Shown here one piece after another: positions 27,181 through 36,592 of a stretch of DNA of 64,000 nucleotides. The position numbers were made by a program, and so were the translations under genes. Numbering within the stretch: the stretch's first letter is position 1; each line of letters starts with the position of its first letter. Where the stretch lies: the NCBI GenBank assembly GCA_030697175.1, contig JAUYQR010000010.1, forward strand, positions 18,196 through 82,195. Reading direction: 5' to 3'. This stretch comes from Paracoccaceae bacterium (lineage in GTDB: Bacteria > Pseudomonadota > Alphaproteobacteria > Rhodobacterales > Rhodobacteraceae). A model generated the notes under the pieces. It searched no databases, was not told where the DNA came from, and saw only the letters and a program-made list of their open reading frames with translations.

Positions 27181-29106
27181 ATTCGCGATGATCCTGCGCA
27201 TTCCGGGGCACGTCTGCGATTGCTGGGTGCCTGCGACATCCAAGGGAGCGCTGGCGTGGCCTTGGCCCAACCCGGCCGGAAGGCCATCGCGCTTCTGGCC
27301 TATCTTTGCCTTGCGCCAGGCCAGCGGGCTCCGCGCGAAAAACTGGCTGACCTGCTCTGGCCCGATCGGCCATGCACGCAAGCCCGCAACAGCCTGCGTC
27401 AGACCATATCGTTGATCCGCAAACTTACCTTCGGCCAAGATGATCTGCTTTTGTCGGACCGTGATCATGTCAGGCTGGCGCCAGGTGGCCTTTACTGCGA
27501 CGTGGTGACACTGATCGAGCTTTGCGAAGGCCAGAAAAGCGACGCTGGCGACCAGATTTCTTCGCTTTACCAGGGCCCGTTCATGGATGGCTTCTTCTCC
27601 GGCAGCCCGATCTTCGATGATTGGGCCGCATCCACCAGGGGCCGGATCGAAGCCGTCGCCATCCCCTCGCTGCACGAAGCGGCCCGGACCGGTCCGCCGG
27701 AGAAAGCTCTGACGCTGCTGCGCAAGCTGCTGGACATCGACCCCACGCGCGAGGCGACCTACCAGCTTGGCATGGAACTCTATGCCGTTCGGCGGCAGCG
27801 GGATCAGGCGCTGCGGTTGTTTGAATCGATGAAGGCAATGCTGGCGCGGGAATATGGTGTTGGGCCCAGCCATGAAAGCGAACGCATCCGGCAACGCATT
27901 CTGGATTCCCTTCCCTTCGAGCGGAGCGAAGGCACCGCGATAATTGGCGCCCGGGGCAGCAAGATGACGGTCCGCGTCCGTCCGTTCGAAAACCTGTCTG
28001 CGGCAATCGGGCTTGATGGCTTTCTGAAGGGTCTGCTGGAAGCAACGGTGATCGAACTGTCGCGGATCAACGAAATCACCGTGTTGCAGGATGGCCAGCC
28101 GTCAGACCCCGCGGATGTTGTTCTAAGCGGCAGCCTTCTGGCAGGCGGGTCGCAAATGCAGCTTATCACCCGGGTCACGGACGGCGCGACCGGCCGCCAC
28201 CTTTCTGGCGAGCGGTTCCGCATCTCGCTGGACGATCAGGTGTCTGCGCTGGAGGGCATCGCCGAATGTGTCGCGCTTGCAACCCGGTTTGAATGCCTGC
28301 ACCACCGCTGGCAATTGCGTGACCTGACGCCCGTCGATGACTTTTCCGTCCGGCTTTTGGTGCTGAAAGCGCATTGTCGATACTACGAACTGACCGCCCC
28401 TTCGCTGCGAGATGCGATCCGCCTTGCCGAACAGGCACTGGAGACCGACCCGAAAAGCCTGCGCGCCCAGCGGGTTCTGTCGCTGGCGCTGACCGGCGCG
28501 ATGGTGCAAGGCGTGATTGCGCGTGATCCGGTAACCGTCCGGCGGGCAATCGAACTTGCGCGCGGCGTGGCGCAGGCGGTTCCCGAAGACGTGTTCACGC
28601 GCTGCGTTCTGGCTTGGGCCCTTGGCAACGATGCACAGCACGAAGCAGCGGTCGAAGAATTGCGCTACGCAATCCAGCTCAACCCGCGGTATTCCACCCT
28701 GCATTCCGACCTCGCCGAACACTACGCTCTGATGGGCTACATCAGCGAAGCCTTGTCCGAGGTGGAGGAAGCCATCCGTTTGAGCGACGAAGACGTGGTG
28801 TCATACTGGCGCTATCACACAGCCGCAGTGGCACAGTTCGCCGCCGGCAACTACACCGCCGCCTTGCACAACGCCCGCCGGGCGATGCGGGCCAAACCGG
28901 GGCTTCTGCGCGGTGCGGTCTATCTGGCGGCCTCGGCGGCCGCGCTTGGGCTGGATGATGAAGCAACCCGGGCGGTCGATCGGATCAAGCGCGAACATCC
29001 CGACCTGACGCTTCAGAACCTGACACCGGGCCTGGTTCCGCGCTTCGTGCACGATATCCACCATCAGCAGTTGATGACCCATTTACGGGCCGCCGGGCTG
29101 ACCTGA
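27181..29106 (+). CDS. BTAD-domain (SARP-like) regulator with TPR region
   Basis: Transcriptional regulator of about 640 residues. The N-terminal winged helix and BTAD (bacterial transcriptional activator) domain span residues about 10-235 (KAIALLAYLCLAPGQRAPRE, LADLLWPDR, RNSLRQTISLIRKLT, then the helical repeats ending LAREYGVGPSHESERI). A middle region (about 250-360) resembles the FlgO/TolB-like segment found in such proteins. TPR-like repeats fill the C-terminus (LNPRYSTLHSDLAEHYALMG). No cyclase domain is present. The start is uncertain: TTG at 27220 truncates the first BTAD strand (RLRLLG), which is encoded in frame just upstream. AAGGGAAG precedes an ATT at 27181, used here as the left limit. 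Confidence 0.8.
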   Translation: MRDDPAHSGARLRLLGACDIQGSAGVALAQPGRKAIALLAYLCLAPGQRAPREKLADLLWPDRPCTQARNSLRQTISLIRKLTFGQDDLLLSDRDHVRLAPGGLYCDVVTLIELCEGQKSDAGDQISSLYQGPFMDGFFSGSPIFDDWAASTRGRIEAVAIPSLHEAARTGPPEKALTLLRKLLDIDPTREATYQLGMELYAVRRQRDQALRLFESMKAMLAREYGVGPSHESERIRQRILDSLPFERSEGTAIIGARGSKMTVRVRPFENLSAAIGLDGFLKGLLEATVIELSRINEITVLQDGQPSDPADVVLSGSLLAGGSQMQLITRVTDGATGRHLSGERFRISLDDQVSALEGIAECVALATRFECLHHRWQLRDLTPVDDFSVRLLVLKAHCRYYELTAPSLRDAIRLAEQALETDPKSLRAQRVLSLALTGAMVQGVIARDPVTVRRAIELARGVAQAVPEDVFTRCVLAWALGNDAQHEAAVEELRYAIQLNPRYSTLHSDLAEHYALMGYISEALSEVEEAIRLSDEDVVSYWRYHTAAVAQFAAGNYTAALHNARRAMRAKPGLLRGAVYLAASAAALGLDDEATRAVDRIKREHPDLTLQNLTPGLVPRFVHDIHHQQLMTHLRAAGLT

Positions 29107-29126
29107 ACGCACCCGCCCCGCCGCGC

Positions 29127-30089
29127 CTAGCCCTTGCAGCGCGCTACAGCGCTTCCTTGCCGGCTCCATTCGGCATACCAGGTCTTGAACAACTTGAACT
29201 GCGCCTCGGCGTAGCCACGCTGGCTTGCACTCAGCTCATCGGTTTCGATGAAGTTCAGCGCATATTCCATTTCGCCCTGCAAGAACAGCATATGCTTGAA
29301 ATACAACACAAGATCCGGACCTTCATCAAAGGAGGAAAGCACCTGGAACGCGGCCTCAAGCTCCAGCGCTTTCTGACGTGCTTCCACGTCTCCCGCCGCA
29401 GCCGCCTGAGAAAGATTGCACAGGGTCAGCACTTCATGCGGCAACACGACGCCAATTCCGGTGATTGCACCCACCGCGCCGCAGTTGACATACCCATGCA
29501 CGACGCCGGTATCCACGCCAACCATCAAGGTCACGTCATCATCAGCCGAGGTGATGAATTCGCCGGCATAGCGGGTGTCTGCCGGACCGCCGAATTCCTT
29601 GAACCCCACCAAGTTCGGATGCTCGGCGCGCAAGGCGTTGAAAAGCTCCGCCCGTGTGGCAAAACCGTAATAGGGGCTGTTGTAGATGATCGCCGGCAGA
29701 TCCGGTGCCGCCGACAGGATCGCCTTGAAGTGGGCCCGCTGCGCCGCAGGCGAAGGGCCGCGCGACAACACGCGGGGAATGACCATCAGGCCATGTGCAC
29801 CGACCTTTGCCGCATGCCGGGTAATCGCCACCGCCGACGCCGTATTGATTGCCCCGGTCCCGACGATCACCCTGACGCCCGCATTCACCAGACGCTCCAC
29901 CCCTTCCATCCGCTGCGCATCGGTCAAGAGCGGCCAATCCCCCATCGACCCGCAGTAGACCACGGCGGACATCCCCGCAGCGATCAACTCCTTGCCCTTG
30001 CGGACCAAGGCATCAAAATCGGGCGCGCGGTCCGGTGTGCAGGGGGTCATCAGTGCGGGAATGACACCAGAAAAGATCTCGGCCTTCAT
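29127..30089 (-). CDS. DapA/N-acetylneuraminate lyase superfamily protein
   Basis: Class I aldolase-fold lyase of 320 residues. Motifs are GVIPALMTPCTPD, the GSMGDWPLLT loop (GTTGE in DapA), IIYNSPYYG with the family tyrosine and VGFKEFGGP with the Schiff-base lysine. In this superfamily enzymes cleave or deaminate 2-keto acids. Its neighbourhood (GntR regulator, amino acid importer, aconitase-X dehydratase) suggests a step in hydroxyproline-like amino acid breakdown, for example on a pyrroline or 2-oxo acid intermediate. This is inference. A palindromic candidate operator lies 78-90 bp upstream of the start. Confidence 0.82.
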   Translation of the reverse strand: MKAEIFSGVIPALMTPCTPDRAPDFDALVRKGKELIAAGMSAVVYCGSMGDWPLLTDAQRMEGVERLVNAGVRVIVGTGAINTASAVAITRHAAKVGAHGLMVIPRVLSRGPSPAAQRAHFKAILSAAPDLPAIIYNSPYYGFATRAELFNALRAEHPNLVGFKEFGGPADTRYAGEFITSADDDVTLMVGVDTGVVHGYVNCGAVGAITGIGVVLPHEVLTLCNLSQAAAAGDVEARQKALELEAAFQVLSSFDEGPDLVLYFKHMLFLQGEMEYALNFIETDELSASQRGYAEAQFKLFKTWYAEWSRQGSAVARCKG

Positions 30090-30166
30090 GAGGAGCTCCT
30101 GTGGAAACGTCCGATGATCGCAAAAGCGTATGACGGGGCCTTGCCCGGATTCGCTCTCACGCCATA

Positions 30167-30179
30167 ATACATGATGTAT
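30167..30179. promoter_or_regulatory. Candidate GntR operator upstream of the DapA-like gene
   Basis: Perfect palindrome ATACAT-G-ATGTAT in the 117-bp gap between the gntR and dapA-like genes, followed by ATTTCTT. A similar TATAC/GTATA dyad followed by TTTCTTA lies before the importer operon. Shared sequence and position fit binding by the GntR/FadR-type regulator encoded between them. Confidence 0.55.
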
Positions 30180-30206
30180 ATTTCTTGTCGACAGGTTCCT
30201 TGCGGC

Positions 30207-30908
30207 CTAGAGCCTGATGTTCTGCCGTTGATCCCACGACAGCAGTTTCTGGATCTGGGTGACGATCTGATCGGCATGGGCCTTGGCCAGACGGTCCGCG
30301 GTTTCCACGTCGCGGGCGGTGATCGCCGCGATGATATCTTCGTGCTCTTCGATCACCGATGGCGGAGGGCGGTCGTTGAAGGACTGGTAATACAGGCGCA
30401 AAAGCCGCCGACCATCGTCCAGCAGCCGCTCGAACAGCGCCCGATAATAGGGGTTTCGCCCGGCTTCGGCGATGGCTGCATGGAAATCGCGGTTCGTCCC
30501 GATCATCGCCAGCGCGTCGTGATTTGCGACAGCGGCGGCAAAGTCTCGCTGGTGGGCCTTGATCACCTCCAGATCACCGGCCTGCCAATTCTGCGCAGCC
30601 AGACGGGTGGTCACACGGTACATCAGCGTGATCGCATCAAAGAAGGTGTGCAGGTTCAGAAAATCTATGTTCGACACCATTGTTGACCGGTTCGGCAGCG
30701 TATCGATCAGACCCTCTGTGGCCAGTCGCGCCAAGGCTTCACGAATGGGGGTGCGTGACAGCGAGAGCCGCTCTGCCAGCTGGACCTCGTCGATCGGGCT
30801 TCCGGGCGGAAGGGTCAGGTCCAGAATCTCGGTGCGCAGCAGGTCATAGGCCTTCTTGACCCCGGAGCCGCGCTTGCGTTCGGGTACGGCAGCGGCAGTG
30901 TCATCCAT
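30207..30908 (-). CDS. GntR-family (FCD domain) transcriptional regulator
   Basis: Regulator of 233 residues: N-terminal winged helix (AYDLLRTEILDLTLPPGSP, LAERLSLSRTPIREALARL) and an all-helical FCD ligand domain with metal/acid-binding positions (TNRDFHAAIAEA, EEHEDIIAAI). FadR-type GntR proteins are usually repressors released by the pathway substrate. GAGGGGA precedes the ATG at 30908. The gene lies between its two likely target units: the DapA-like gene downstream and the importer operon, divergent across 356 bp. Confidence 0.9.
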   Translation of the reverse strand: MDDTAAAVPERKRGSGVKKAYDLLRTEILDLTLPPGSPIDEVQLAERLSLSRTPIREALARLATEGLIDTLPNRSTMVSNIDFLNLHTFFDAITLMYRVTTRLAAQNWQAGDLEVIKAHQRDFAAAVANHDALAMIGTNRDFHAAIAEAGRNPYYRALFERLLDDGRRLLRLYYQSFNDRPPPSVIEEHEDIIAAITARDVETADRLAKAHADQIVTQIQKLLSWDQRQNIRL

Positions 30909-31145
30909 CGAAAGTCCCCTCACGGTCGACTGCATGATTAGGGGGCTACCGCAGGCAGATCAACACCTCTCCACCGTTTCGCCAAAGAGGGGGCCTCCGA
31001 ACCGGGCAGGCCTGAAATCGCGTTGTTCTTTCTGGCGCCCGTCAAAGGTTTTTCAGCCGTGCGGCACGATCCGATCACACCCCTTCCGGTCAGGCCGCAA
31101 GCCGTCCGAAACCAAGCCGTCCACGCTGCTTCGCCCAAGATTTAG

Positions 31146-31160
31146 TATACAAAAAGTATA
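31146..31160. promoter_or_regulatory. Candidate GntR operator upstream of the importer operon
   Basis: Inverted repeat TATAC-AAAAA-GTATA in the 356-bp gap between gntR (start 30908) and the binding-protein gene (start 31265). TTTCTTA follows, as at the site near 30180. The remainder of this gap shows no gene. Confidence 0.5.
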
Positions 31161-31264
31161 TTTCTTAGATTCTATCTTGTGCCAAACGGGGTCGCAGAAC
31201 ATAGTTTGCTCAGGATAACCGCCTGTCGAATCAATAAACAATGATAGCAACGGGAGAGTTACTG

Positions 31265-32071
31265 ATGAAAACATCCATCATTCTTGGCAGCTTGCTTGCC
31301 GCAACATGCCTTGGAACTGCGGCATCCGCGGACAAGCTTGACGACATCATGGCATCCGGAACGCTGCGCTGCGCGGTCGTGCTTGATTTTCCGCCGATGG
31401 GGTCGCGCGACGCAGACAACAACCCGATCGGCTTCGACGTTGATTATTGCAACGATCTTGCAAAGGCCTTGGGCGTAACAGCCGAGATCGTCGAAACGCC
31501 GTTCCCCGACCGTATCCCCGCGCTTGTCTCCGGTCGTGTCGATGTTGGTGTGGCCTCCACCTCTGACACGCTGGAGCGCGCCAAGACCGTCGGGTTCACC
31601 ATTCCCTACTTCGCCTTCACCAACGTGGTTCTGACCCGCGAAGGCGCCGGAATCGAGAAGTTCGAAGACATGAACGGCAAGACCGTCGGTTCGGTCAGCG
31701 GCACCTTCGAAGGCATCGCGCTGGAAGAAAACGTCAAGGGCTGGGGTGCGGGTGAGTTCCGTCCCTATCAAAGCCAGGCCGACGTGTTCCTTGCGTTGTC
31801 GCAGGGCCAGATCGACGCCACTGTCGTCACGTCCACCGTGGCTTCTTCGATCGTTGAAAGCGGGCAATACGAAGGGCTGGTCATCAAGGGGGATGCACCC
31901 TACCCCGTGGACTATGTCGGCCTGATCGCGCTGCGTCAGGAATACGGGATGCTCAACTATCTGGACCTGTTCATCAACCAGCAGGTACGCTCGGGCCGCT
32001 ATCAAGAGCTGTACGACAAGTGGGTTGGCGGTGCCGCCCCCAAACTGACAATCGACAACGTCTATCGTTGA
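31265..32071 (+). CDS. Polar amino acid ABC transporter, periplasmic binding protein
   Basis: Family 3 solute-binding protein (268 residues) with a signal peptide (MKTSIILGSLLAATCLGTAASA). Typical motifs are GTLRCAVVLDFPPMG, GFDVDYCNDLAKALGV, PFPDRIPALVSGRVDVG and the second lobe GKTVGSVSGT. It captures an amino acid-like solute for the permeases encoded next. GGGAGAG lies before the ATG at 31265. An RNA hairpin separates it from the permease genes, a common way to raise binding-protein levels. Confidence 0.92.
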   Translation: MKTSIILGSLLAATCLGTAASADKLDDIMASGTLRCAVVLDFPPMGSRDADNNPIGFDVDYCNDLAKALGVTAEIVETPFPDRIPALVSGRVDVGVASTSDTLERAKTVGFTIPYFAFTNVVLTREGAGIEKFEDMNGKTVGSVSGTFEGIALEENVKGWGAGEFRPYQSQADVFLALSQGQIDATVVTSTVASSIVESGQYEGLVIKGDAPYPVDYVGLIALRQEYGMLNYLDLFINQQVRSGRYQELYDKWVGGAAPKLTIDNVYR

Positions 32072-32090
32072 CACCATCTGACGCCAAATC

Positions 32091-32119
32091 GGAAGGGACG
32101 GCGCACCGCCCTCCCTTCC
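32091..32119 (+). other. RNA hairpin between binding-protein and permease genes
   Basis: GGAAGGGACGGCG and CGCCCTCCCTTCC form a 13-bp stem with one mismatch and a CAC loop. There is no T-tract. It lies 20 bases after the binding-protein stop and probably stabilises the upstream mRNA or partly terminates it. Confidence 0.65.
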
Positions 32120-32152
32120 ATCTTGGACCCTCCGCAACGAGGACGTGCCAGA

Positions 32153-32818
32153 ATGTTCAACTATACCTTTCAGTGGCGCCAAGCGCTTCAGAAGCTTCCG
32201 CTGCTCCTGGATGGCGCACTGGTGACCTTGCAGATCGCGCTGATGTCGATGGCCATGGGCATCGTCTTCGCCGTGATCCTTGCGGTCGCGCGAAACTCCC
32301 GGTCGACGTTGGTCTCGGCGCCAGCCACCGCCTGGGTCGAGGTGTCGCGCAACACGCCCGCCTTGTTTCAGATCTACATGGCGCATTTCGGCCTTGGCTC
32401 GTTCGGCATCCATCTTAGCCCCTATATCGCCCTGCTGGCTGGCATCACCTTCAACAACGCCGGCTACCTGGCCGAAACCTTTCGCGGCGCCTTGCGCGCC
32501 ATTCCCGGCACCCAGTTGCGCGCGGCCCGGTCGCTTGGCATGCCTTCGCTTCAGGCATTTCGGCTGGTGATCATGCCGCAGATGTTCCGCATCGCGTTTC
32601 TTCCCACCACCAACCAGATGGTCTGGGCGATCCTGATGACATCGCTTGGCGTCACCGTGGGGATGAACAGCGATCTTGCCGGCGTGACGCAGGACATCAA
32701 CGTCCGCAGCTTCCGAACCTTTGAAATCTTCGCAATTGCGGCGGTGATCTACTACCTGATCGCCAAGGCGGTGACCCTTGGCGCACGCCTTATGGCCGCG
32801 CGTCTGTTCCGGTATTGA
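32153..32818 (+). CDS. Amino acid ABC transporter permease (first)
   Basis: Inner-membrane permease of the HisMQ/GlnP type (221 residues). It begins LPLLLDGALVTLQIALMSMAMG, and the cytosolic EAA-like loop is EVSRNTPALFQIYMAHFG followed by AGYLAETFRGALRAIPGTQ. About five helices are present. GAGGA precedes the ATG at 32153. It pairs with the next permease to form a heterodimer. Confidence 0.9.
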   Translation: MFNYTFQWRQALQKLPLLLDGALVTLQIALMSMAMGIVFAVILAVARNSRSTLVSAPATAWVEVSRNTPALFQIYMAHFGLGSFGIHLSPYIALLAGITFNNAGYLAETFRGALRAIPGTQLRAARSLGMPSLQAFRLVIMPQMFRIAFLPTTNQMVWAILMTSLGVTVGMNSDLAGVTQDINVRSFRTFEIFAIAAVIYYLIAKAVTLGARLMAARLFRY

Positions 32819-32829
32819 GGGGGTGGCCG

Positions 32830-33483
32830 ATGTTTGACACCGCACTGACCCTGAGCGACCTGATGTTCCTCATCAAGGGCGCTGGCATGACGCTGGCCGT
32901 CACCTTCTTTGCGGTGACGGGCGGCACCCTGCTTGGGCTGCTATTCGGCGTACTCCGCGCGCAGATCAGCGTATGGGCCGCCCTGCCCCTGATCTTTGTG
33001 CTTGATGTGTTCCGCTCGGTCCCCCTGCTTATCCAGTTGGTCCTCGCCAATGCCTTTCAGGCGATTGCCGGGCTGAACATGCCGCCCTTTGCCACCTCGT
33101 GCATTGTGCTGGCACTTTACACTTCGGCTTACTGCACCGAAATCGTGCGCGGCGCGATTGACGCGGTGCCAACGGTGACGCGCCGCGCCGCACGGTCGCT
33201 GGGGCTGAGCTGGGGTCAGGACATGCGCTACATCGTCTTTCCGATGGCCCTGCGCGTTGCCCTGCCAAGCTGGATCGGCCTGACCCTTGGCGTGATGAAA
33301 GACTCCGCGCTGGTCTTGTGGTTGGGTCTGATCGAATTGCTGCGATCGGGTCAGATCCTTGTCACGCGACTGCAAGAACCGATGTTCATCCTGATGGTCG
33401 TAGGCGCGATCTATTTTCTGATGAGCTTTCCCATCGCCCGTCTGGGGGGCCAGCTCGAAAAAAGGTGGCGCGAAAATGATTGA
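32830..33483 (+). CDS. Amino acid ABC transporter permease (second)
   Basis: Second HisMQ-type permease (217 residues). GAGMTLAVTFFAVTGGTLLG opens the permease domain; FRSVPLLIQLVL and YCTEIVRGAIDAVP make the ATPase-contacting region. GGGGGTGG precedes the ATG at 32830, 11 bases after the first permease stop. Its end overlaps the ATPase gene by eight bases. Confidence 0.9.
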   Translation: MFDTALTLSDLMFLIKGAGMTLAVTFFAVTGGTLLGLLFGVLRAQISVWAALPLIFVLDVFRSVPLLIQLVLANAFQAIAGLNMPPFATSCIVLALYTSAYCTEIVRGAIDAVPTVTRRAARSLGLSWGQDMRYIVFPMALRVALPSWIGLTLGVMKDSALVLWLGLIELLRSGQILVTRLQEPMFILMVVGAIYFLMSFPIARLGGQLEKRWREND

Positions 33484-34198
33484 GATAAGGAACGTCTACA
33501 AGTCCTTTGGCCCGCTCGAAGTGTTGAAAGGCGTCAACCTGAGCGTGGAAAAGGGCGAGGTGGTTTCTGTGATCGGGGGGTCGGGATCTGGCAAATCGAC
33601 CCTTCTGACCTGCATCAACGGGCTGGAGCCGATCAATTCCGGCACGATCCTTGTTGACGGGGTGGAAGTTCACGCCAAGACCACTGACCTGAACTTGCTG
33701 CGCCGCAAGATCGGCATCGTGTTCCAGCAGTTCAACGCCTTTCCGCATCTGACCGTTCTGGAAAACGTCACCCTCGCGCCGCGCAAGGTGCTGGGAATGA
33801 GCAAGGCCGCCGCCGAAGAAATCGCGGTCAAGCAGCTCACCCATGTGGGATTGGCCGACAAGCTGTCGGTCTATCCCGGACGCCTGTCAGGCGGTCAGCA
33901 GCAACGCATGGCCATTGCCCGCGCGCTGGCCATGTCGCCGGCCTATGTGCTGTTTGACGAGGTTACCTCCGCCCTCGACCCGCAGTTGGTGGGCGAGGTG
34001 CTCGACACTCTGAAATTGTTGGCAAACGAAGGCATGACGATGATCTGTGTCACGCATGAAATGAGCTTTGCCCGCGATGTGTCTGACCGGGTGGCGTTCT
34101 TCCACAAGGGTGTGCTGGCGGAAATCGCTCCGCCGGATCAATTCTTCAGCGCGCCACAGCACCCTGAAACCCGCGAATTCCTGTCCAACATCCGCTAG
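33476..34198 (+). CDS. Amino acid ABC transporter ATP-binding protein
   Basis: ABC ATPase of 240 residues (GlnQ type). Walker A is [11 protein letters not shown], the Q-loop region [12 protein letters not shown], the signature [16 protein letters not shown], Walker [14 protein letters not shown] and the switch histidine is in CVTHEMSFA. It energises the two permeases. It is followed after 13 bases by the aconitase-X gene, so import and first catabolic step are co-transcribed. Confidence 0.94.
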   Translation: MIEIRNVYKSFGPLEVLKGVNLSVEKGEVVSVIGGSGSGKSTLLTCINGLEPINSGTILVDGVEVHAKTTDLNLLRRKIGIVFQQFNAFPHLTVLENVTLAPRKVLGMSKAAAEEIAVKQLTHVGLADKLSVYPGRLSGGQQQRMAIARALAMSPAYVLFDEVTSALDPQLVGEVLDTLKLLANEGMTMICVTHEMSFARDVSDRVAFFHKGVLAEIAPPDQFFSAPQHPETREFLSNIR

Positions 34199-34211
34199 CA
34201 GAGGCCGCAAG

Positions 34212-35891
34212 ATGACCAACCAGGCGATTATCCCTGGGGCCGCGTCCGGCCCGGTTCTGGCCTGCGCTGAAGGTCTGAGTTTCTGGGGCGGGGTTGATCC
34301 CTTGACCGGTATCGTGATCGACGCACACCATCCGCTTTGCGGACAGTCGATTGCGGGAAAAGTCCTTGTTATGCCGACGACACGCGGGTCTTGCAGCGGC
34401 AGCGGTGTCATGCTCGACCTTGCGCTGAATGGCATCGCGCCCGCGGCGTTCATTTTCCGCGAGGCCGAGGATGTCGTCACCCTTGGCGCGATGATCGCGG
34501 GCCGGATGTTCGACCGCCCCGTCCCGGTGATCCGGCTGTCACCCGATGAATTCGCGATTGCCGCAGCAGCCCGTATTGCCGAACTGACCGACACCGCCCT
34601 GATCGTCGACGAAACGGCCTTGCCACTGAACCCGCTGCCTGTGGCAACGCTTGACCTTACCCTCACCGACCGCGCGATGCTTGCAGGGACCGATGGCCCC
34701 GCCCGGCGCATCGCCATGCAGGTGATCTGCGCCATGGCCGCACTTCAAGGGGCCACCGCCCTTGTCGATGTTACCCAAGGTCATATCGACGGCTGTATTC
34801 TGGCCAATACCGCCAATTTGCGCTTTGCCGAAACGATGGCGGAAATGGGCGGGCGCGTGATGGTCCCGACGACGATGAACGCAATTTCGGTCGACCACGG
34901 AAACTGGCGGACGCAAGGTGTTCCGCCGAACTTCGGCCTTCGCGCCGCACGACTGGCGGACGCGTATGTCAAGATGGGCGCCCGCCCCACCTTTACCTGC
35001 GCGCCCTATCTTCTGGAAACCGCCCCCGAAGCAGGCGAAAACATCGGCTGGTCGGAATCCAACGCGGTCATCTTCGCCAATACAGTGCTTGCGGCCCGCA
35101 CCGTGAAACACCCCGACTACCTTGATCTCTTCATCGCGATGACCGGCCGCGCGCCGCTGTCAGGCGTCTACCTGCCCGCCAACCGCGCCCCGCGCCTGCG
35201 CATTCAAATCGACCCGCCGCCCGGCCATGACGACGCGCTCTGGCCGATGATAGGCTACGTCGCCGGACAGCTGGCGCCCAACAGCATCCCCCTCCTGACC
35301 GGGCTTGAGACGACCGCGCCATCGCGTGACGACCTGAAGGCGATGTGCGCGGCCTTTGGCACCACCTCTGCCGCGCCGATGCTGCATGTCGCAGGTCACA
35401 CGCCGGAAGCCGGCGATTTTCCCGAACCGTCCGACAGCGTGACCGTGTCCCGCGCAGATCTTGCCCGCGTCTGGGCCGAACTGAACCGAGGCCCCCGGAA
35501 GATTGATCTTGTGGCCTTCGGAAGCCCGCATTTTTCCCTGTCCGAATGCCGTGCGCTGGCCGAACTGGCGCATGGGCACCGGGCCGAAAGGACCGCAGTC
35601 ATCGTCACGGTTGGCCAGAATGTGCTGAGCCAGGCCCGCGCCGACGGCACGCTGGCGCGGCTTGAGGCGTTCGGGGCGCAGGTGTTTCCTGATATCTGCT
35701 GGTGTTCGATCACCGAACCGCTGCTGCCCCCGCAGGCCCGTAGCCTGATGACCAATTCGGGAAAATACGCGCATTACGCGCCAGGTCTGTCGGGCCGCGA
35801 CGTTCGCTTTGGGTCGCTGGCAGACTGCGCGGAAACGGCGCGCACCGGGTCAGCTCCTGCAGCCCCTCCGATCTGGCTGCAGGTGGCATGA
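34212..35891 (+). CDS. Fused aconitase-X dehydratase (hydroxyproline dehydratase type)
   Basis: Single 559-residue protein joining both parts of the aconitase-X family. Residues about 1-135 are the small swivelling subunit ([39 protein letters not shown]). Residues about 150-559 are the large catalytic subunit ([68 protein letters not shown]). Family cysteines that hold FeS or Fe are present. Characterised family members include cis-3-hydroxy-L-proline dehydratases and a mevalonate 5-phosphate dehydratase. Placement in an amino acid importer operon favours the hydroxyproline type. The actual substrate is inferred. Confidence 0.85.
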   Translation: MTNQAIIPGAASGPVLACAEGLSFWGGVDPLTGIVIDAHHPLCGQSIAGKVLVMPTTRGSCSGSGVMLDLALNGIAPAAFIFREAEDVVTLGAMIAGRMFDRPVPVIRLSPDEFAIAAAARIAELTDTALIVDETALPLNPLPVATLDLTLTDRAMLAGTDGPARRIAMQVICAMAALQGATALVDVTQGHIDGCILANTANLRFAETMAEMGGRVMVPTTMNAISVDHGNWRTQGVPPNFGLRAARLADAYVKMGARPTFTCAPYLLETAPEAGENIGWSESNAVIFANTVLAARTVKHPDYLDLFIAMTGRAPLSGVYLPANRAPRLRIQIDPPPGHDDALWPMIGYVAGQLAPNSIPLLTGLETTAPSRDDLKAMCAAFGTTSAAPMLHVAGHTPEAGDFPEPSDSVTVSRADLARVWAELNRGPRKIDLVAFGSPHFSLSECRALAELAHGHRAERTAVIVTVGQNVLSQARADGTLARLEAFGAQVFPDICWCSITEPLLPPQARSLMTNSGKYAHYAPGLSGRDVRFGSLADCAETARTGSAPAAPPIWLQVA

Positions 35892-35953
35892 CAGTCGCCA
35901 CAAGGTCGCTGCCCGTGACAGCGACATCGCCAACACGCGGCGCGCACAGCTCG

Positions 35954-36580
35954 TCAGGATCGTGCCTTGGCCACTGACCCAGCCCCGACAGGGTCCAGGT
36001 AAGGGCGCAACAGCGTCCAGCAGGCGGCGCGGGCGTCGGTTTCTGACAGTAGCGTCGGCTCCACGCAGCGCTGCACGCCAAGACCGTCGACCAGACAGAT
36101 GAAGGCCGATGCGACCGCCTCGGCGTCAAAGCCCGCCGCCGCAGGGGCAGCCTCGCGCAGCAGGGCGGCAATGCTGGCACGGTATTGGCCGTAGCGCGCC
36201 CGGTGTTCGGCGCGCAGCACCGGGTTGGTGGTGATCTCGCCCCAAAGGGTCAGCCAGACGTTCAGTACATCCCGGCTGAACAGCGCAGGCGACACCAGCG
36301 CCTCGATCAGCGCGTCAATCGGGGCAAGGCCGGGACGCGGGGCGGAAATCGCGGCAATCCATTCGCCGTACATCCGGCTGTAGACCGCCGCCAGAAGCCC
36401 GTCCATCGACCCGAAGTGATGCGTGATCAACCCGCGCGACACACCCGCCTCGGCCACGATCTTGTCGACGGTAAAATCGCGGATGCCGCCGCGCGCGATG
36501 CAGGCGCAGGCGGCATCTTCCAGAAGCGCCCGCCGGTCCTCGGCGGACAGGCGGGCCTTCTTGCGGGTCTGATCTTTCAA
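35954..36580 (-). CDS. TetR-family (BetI-type) transcriptional repressor
   Basis: Regulator of 208 residues. The N-terminal HTH is FTVDKIVAEAGVSRGLITHHFGSMDGLLAAVY and the C-terminal helical domain resembles the BetI class (WLTLWGEITTNPVLRAEHRA, CLVDGLG). It appears to start with TTG at 36580, with GGAG nine bases before. It is the last gene of the 47,507-35,954 operon, 12 bases after the binding-protein stop, so it probably represses its own operon. A palindrome near 47,540 is the likely site. Confidence 0.88.
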   Translation of the reverse strand: MKDQTRKKARLSAEDRRALLEDAACACIARGGIRDFTVDKIVAEAGVSRGLITHHFGSMDGLLAAVYSRMYGEWIAAISAPRPGLAPIDALIEALVSPALFSRDVLNVWLTLWGEITTNPVLRAEHRARYGQYRASIAALLREAAPAAAGFDAEAVASAFICLVDGLGVQRCVEPTLLSETDARAACWTLLRPYLDPVGAGSVAKARS

Positions 36581-36592
36581 GCGCGCACTCCG

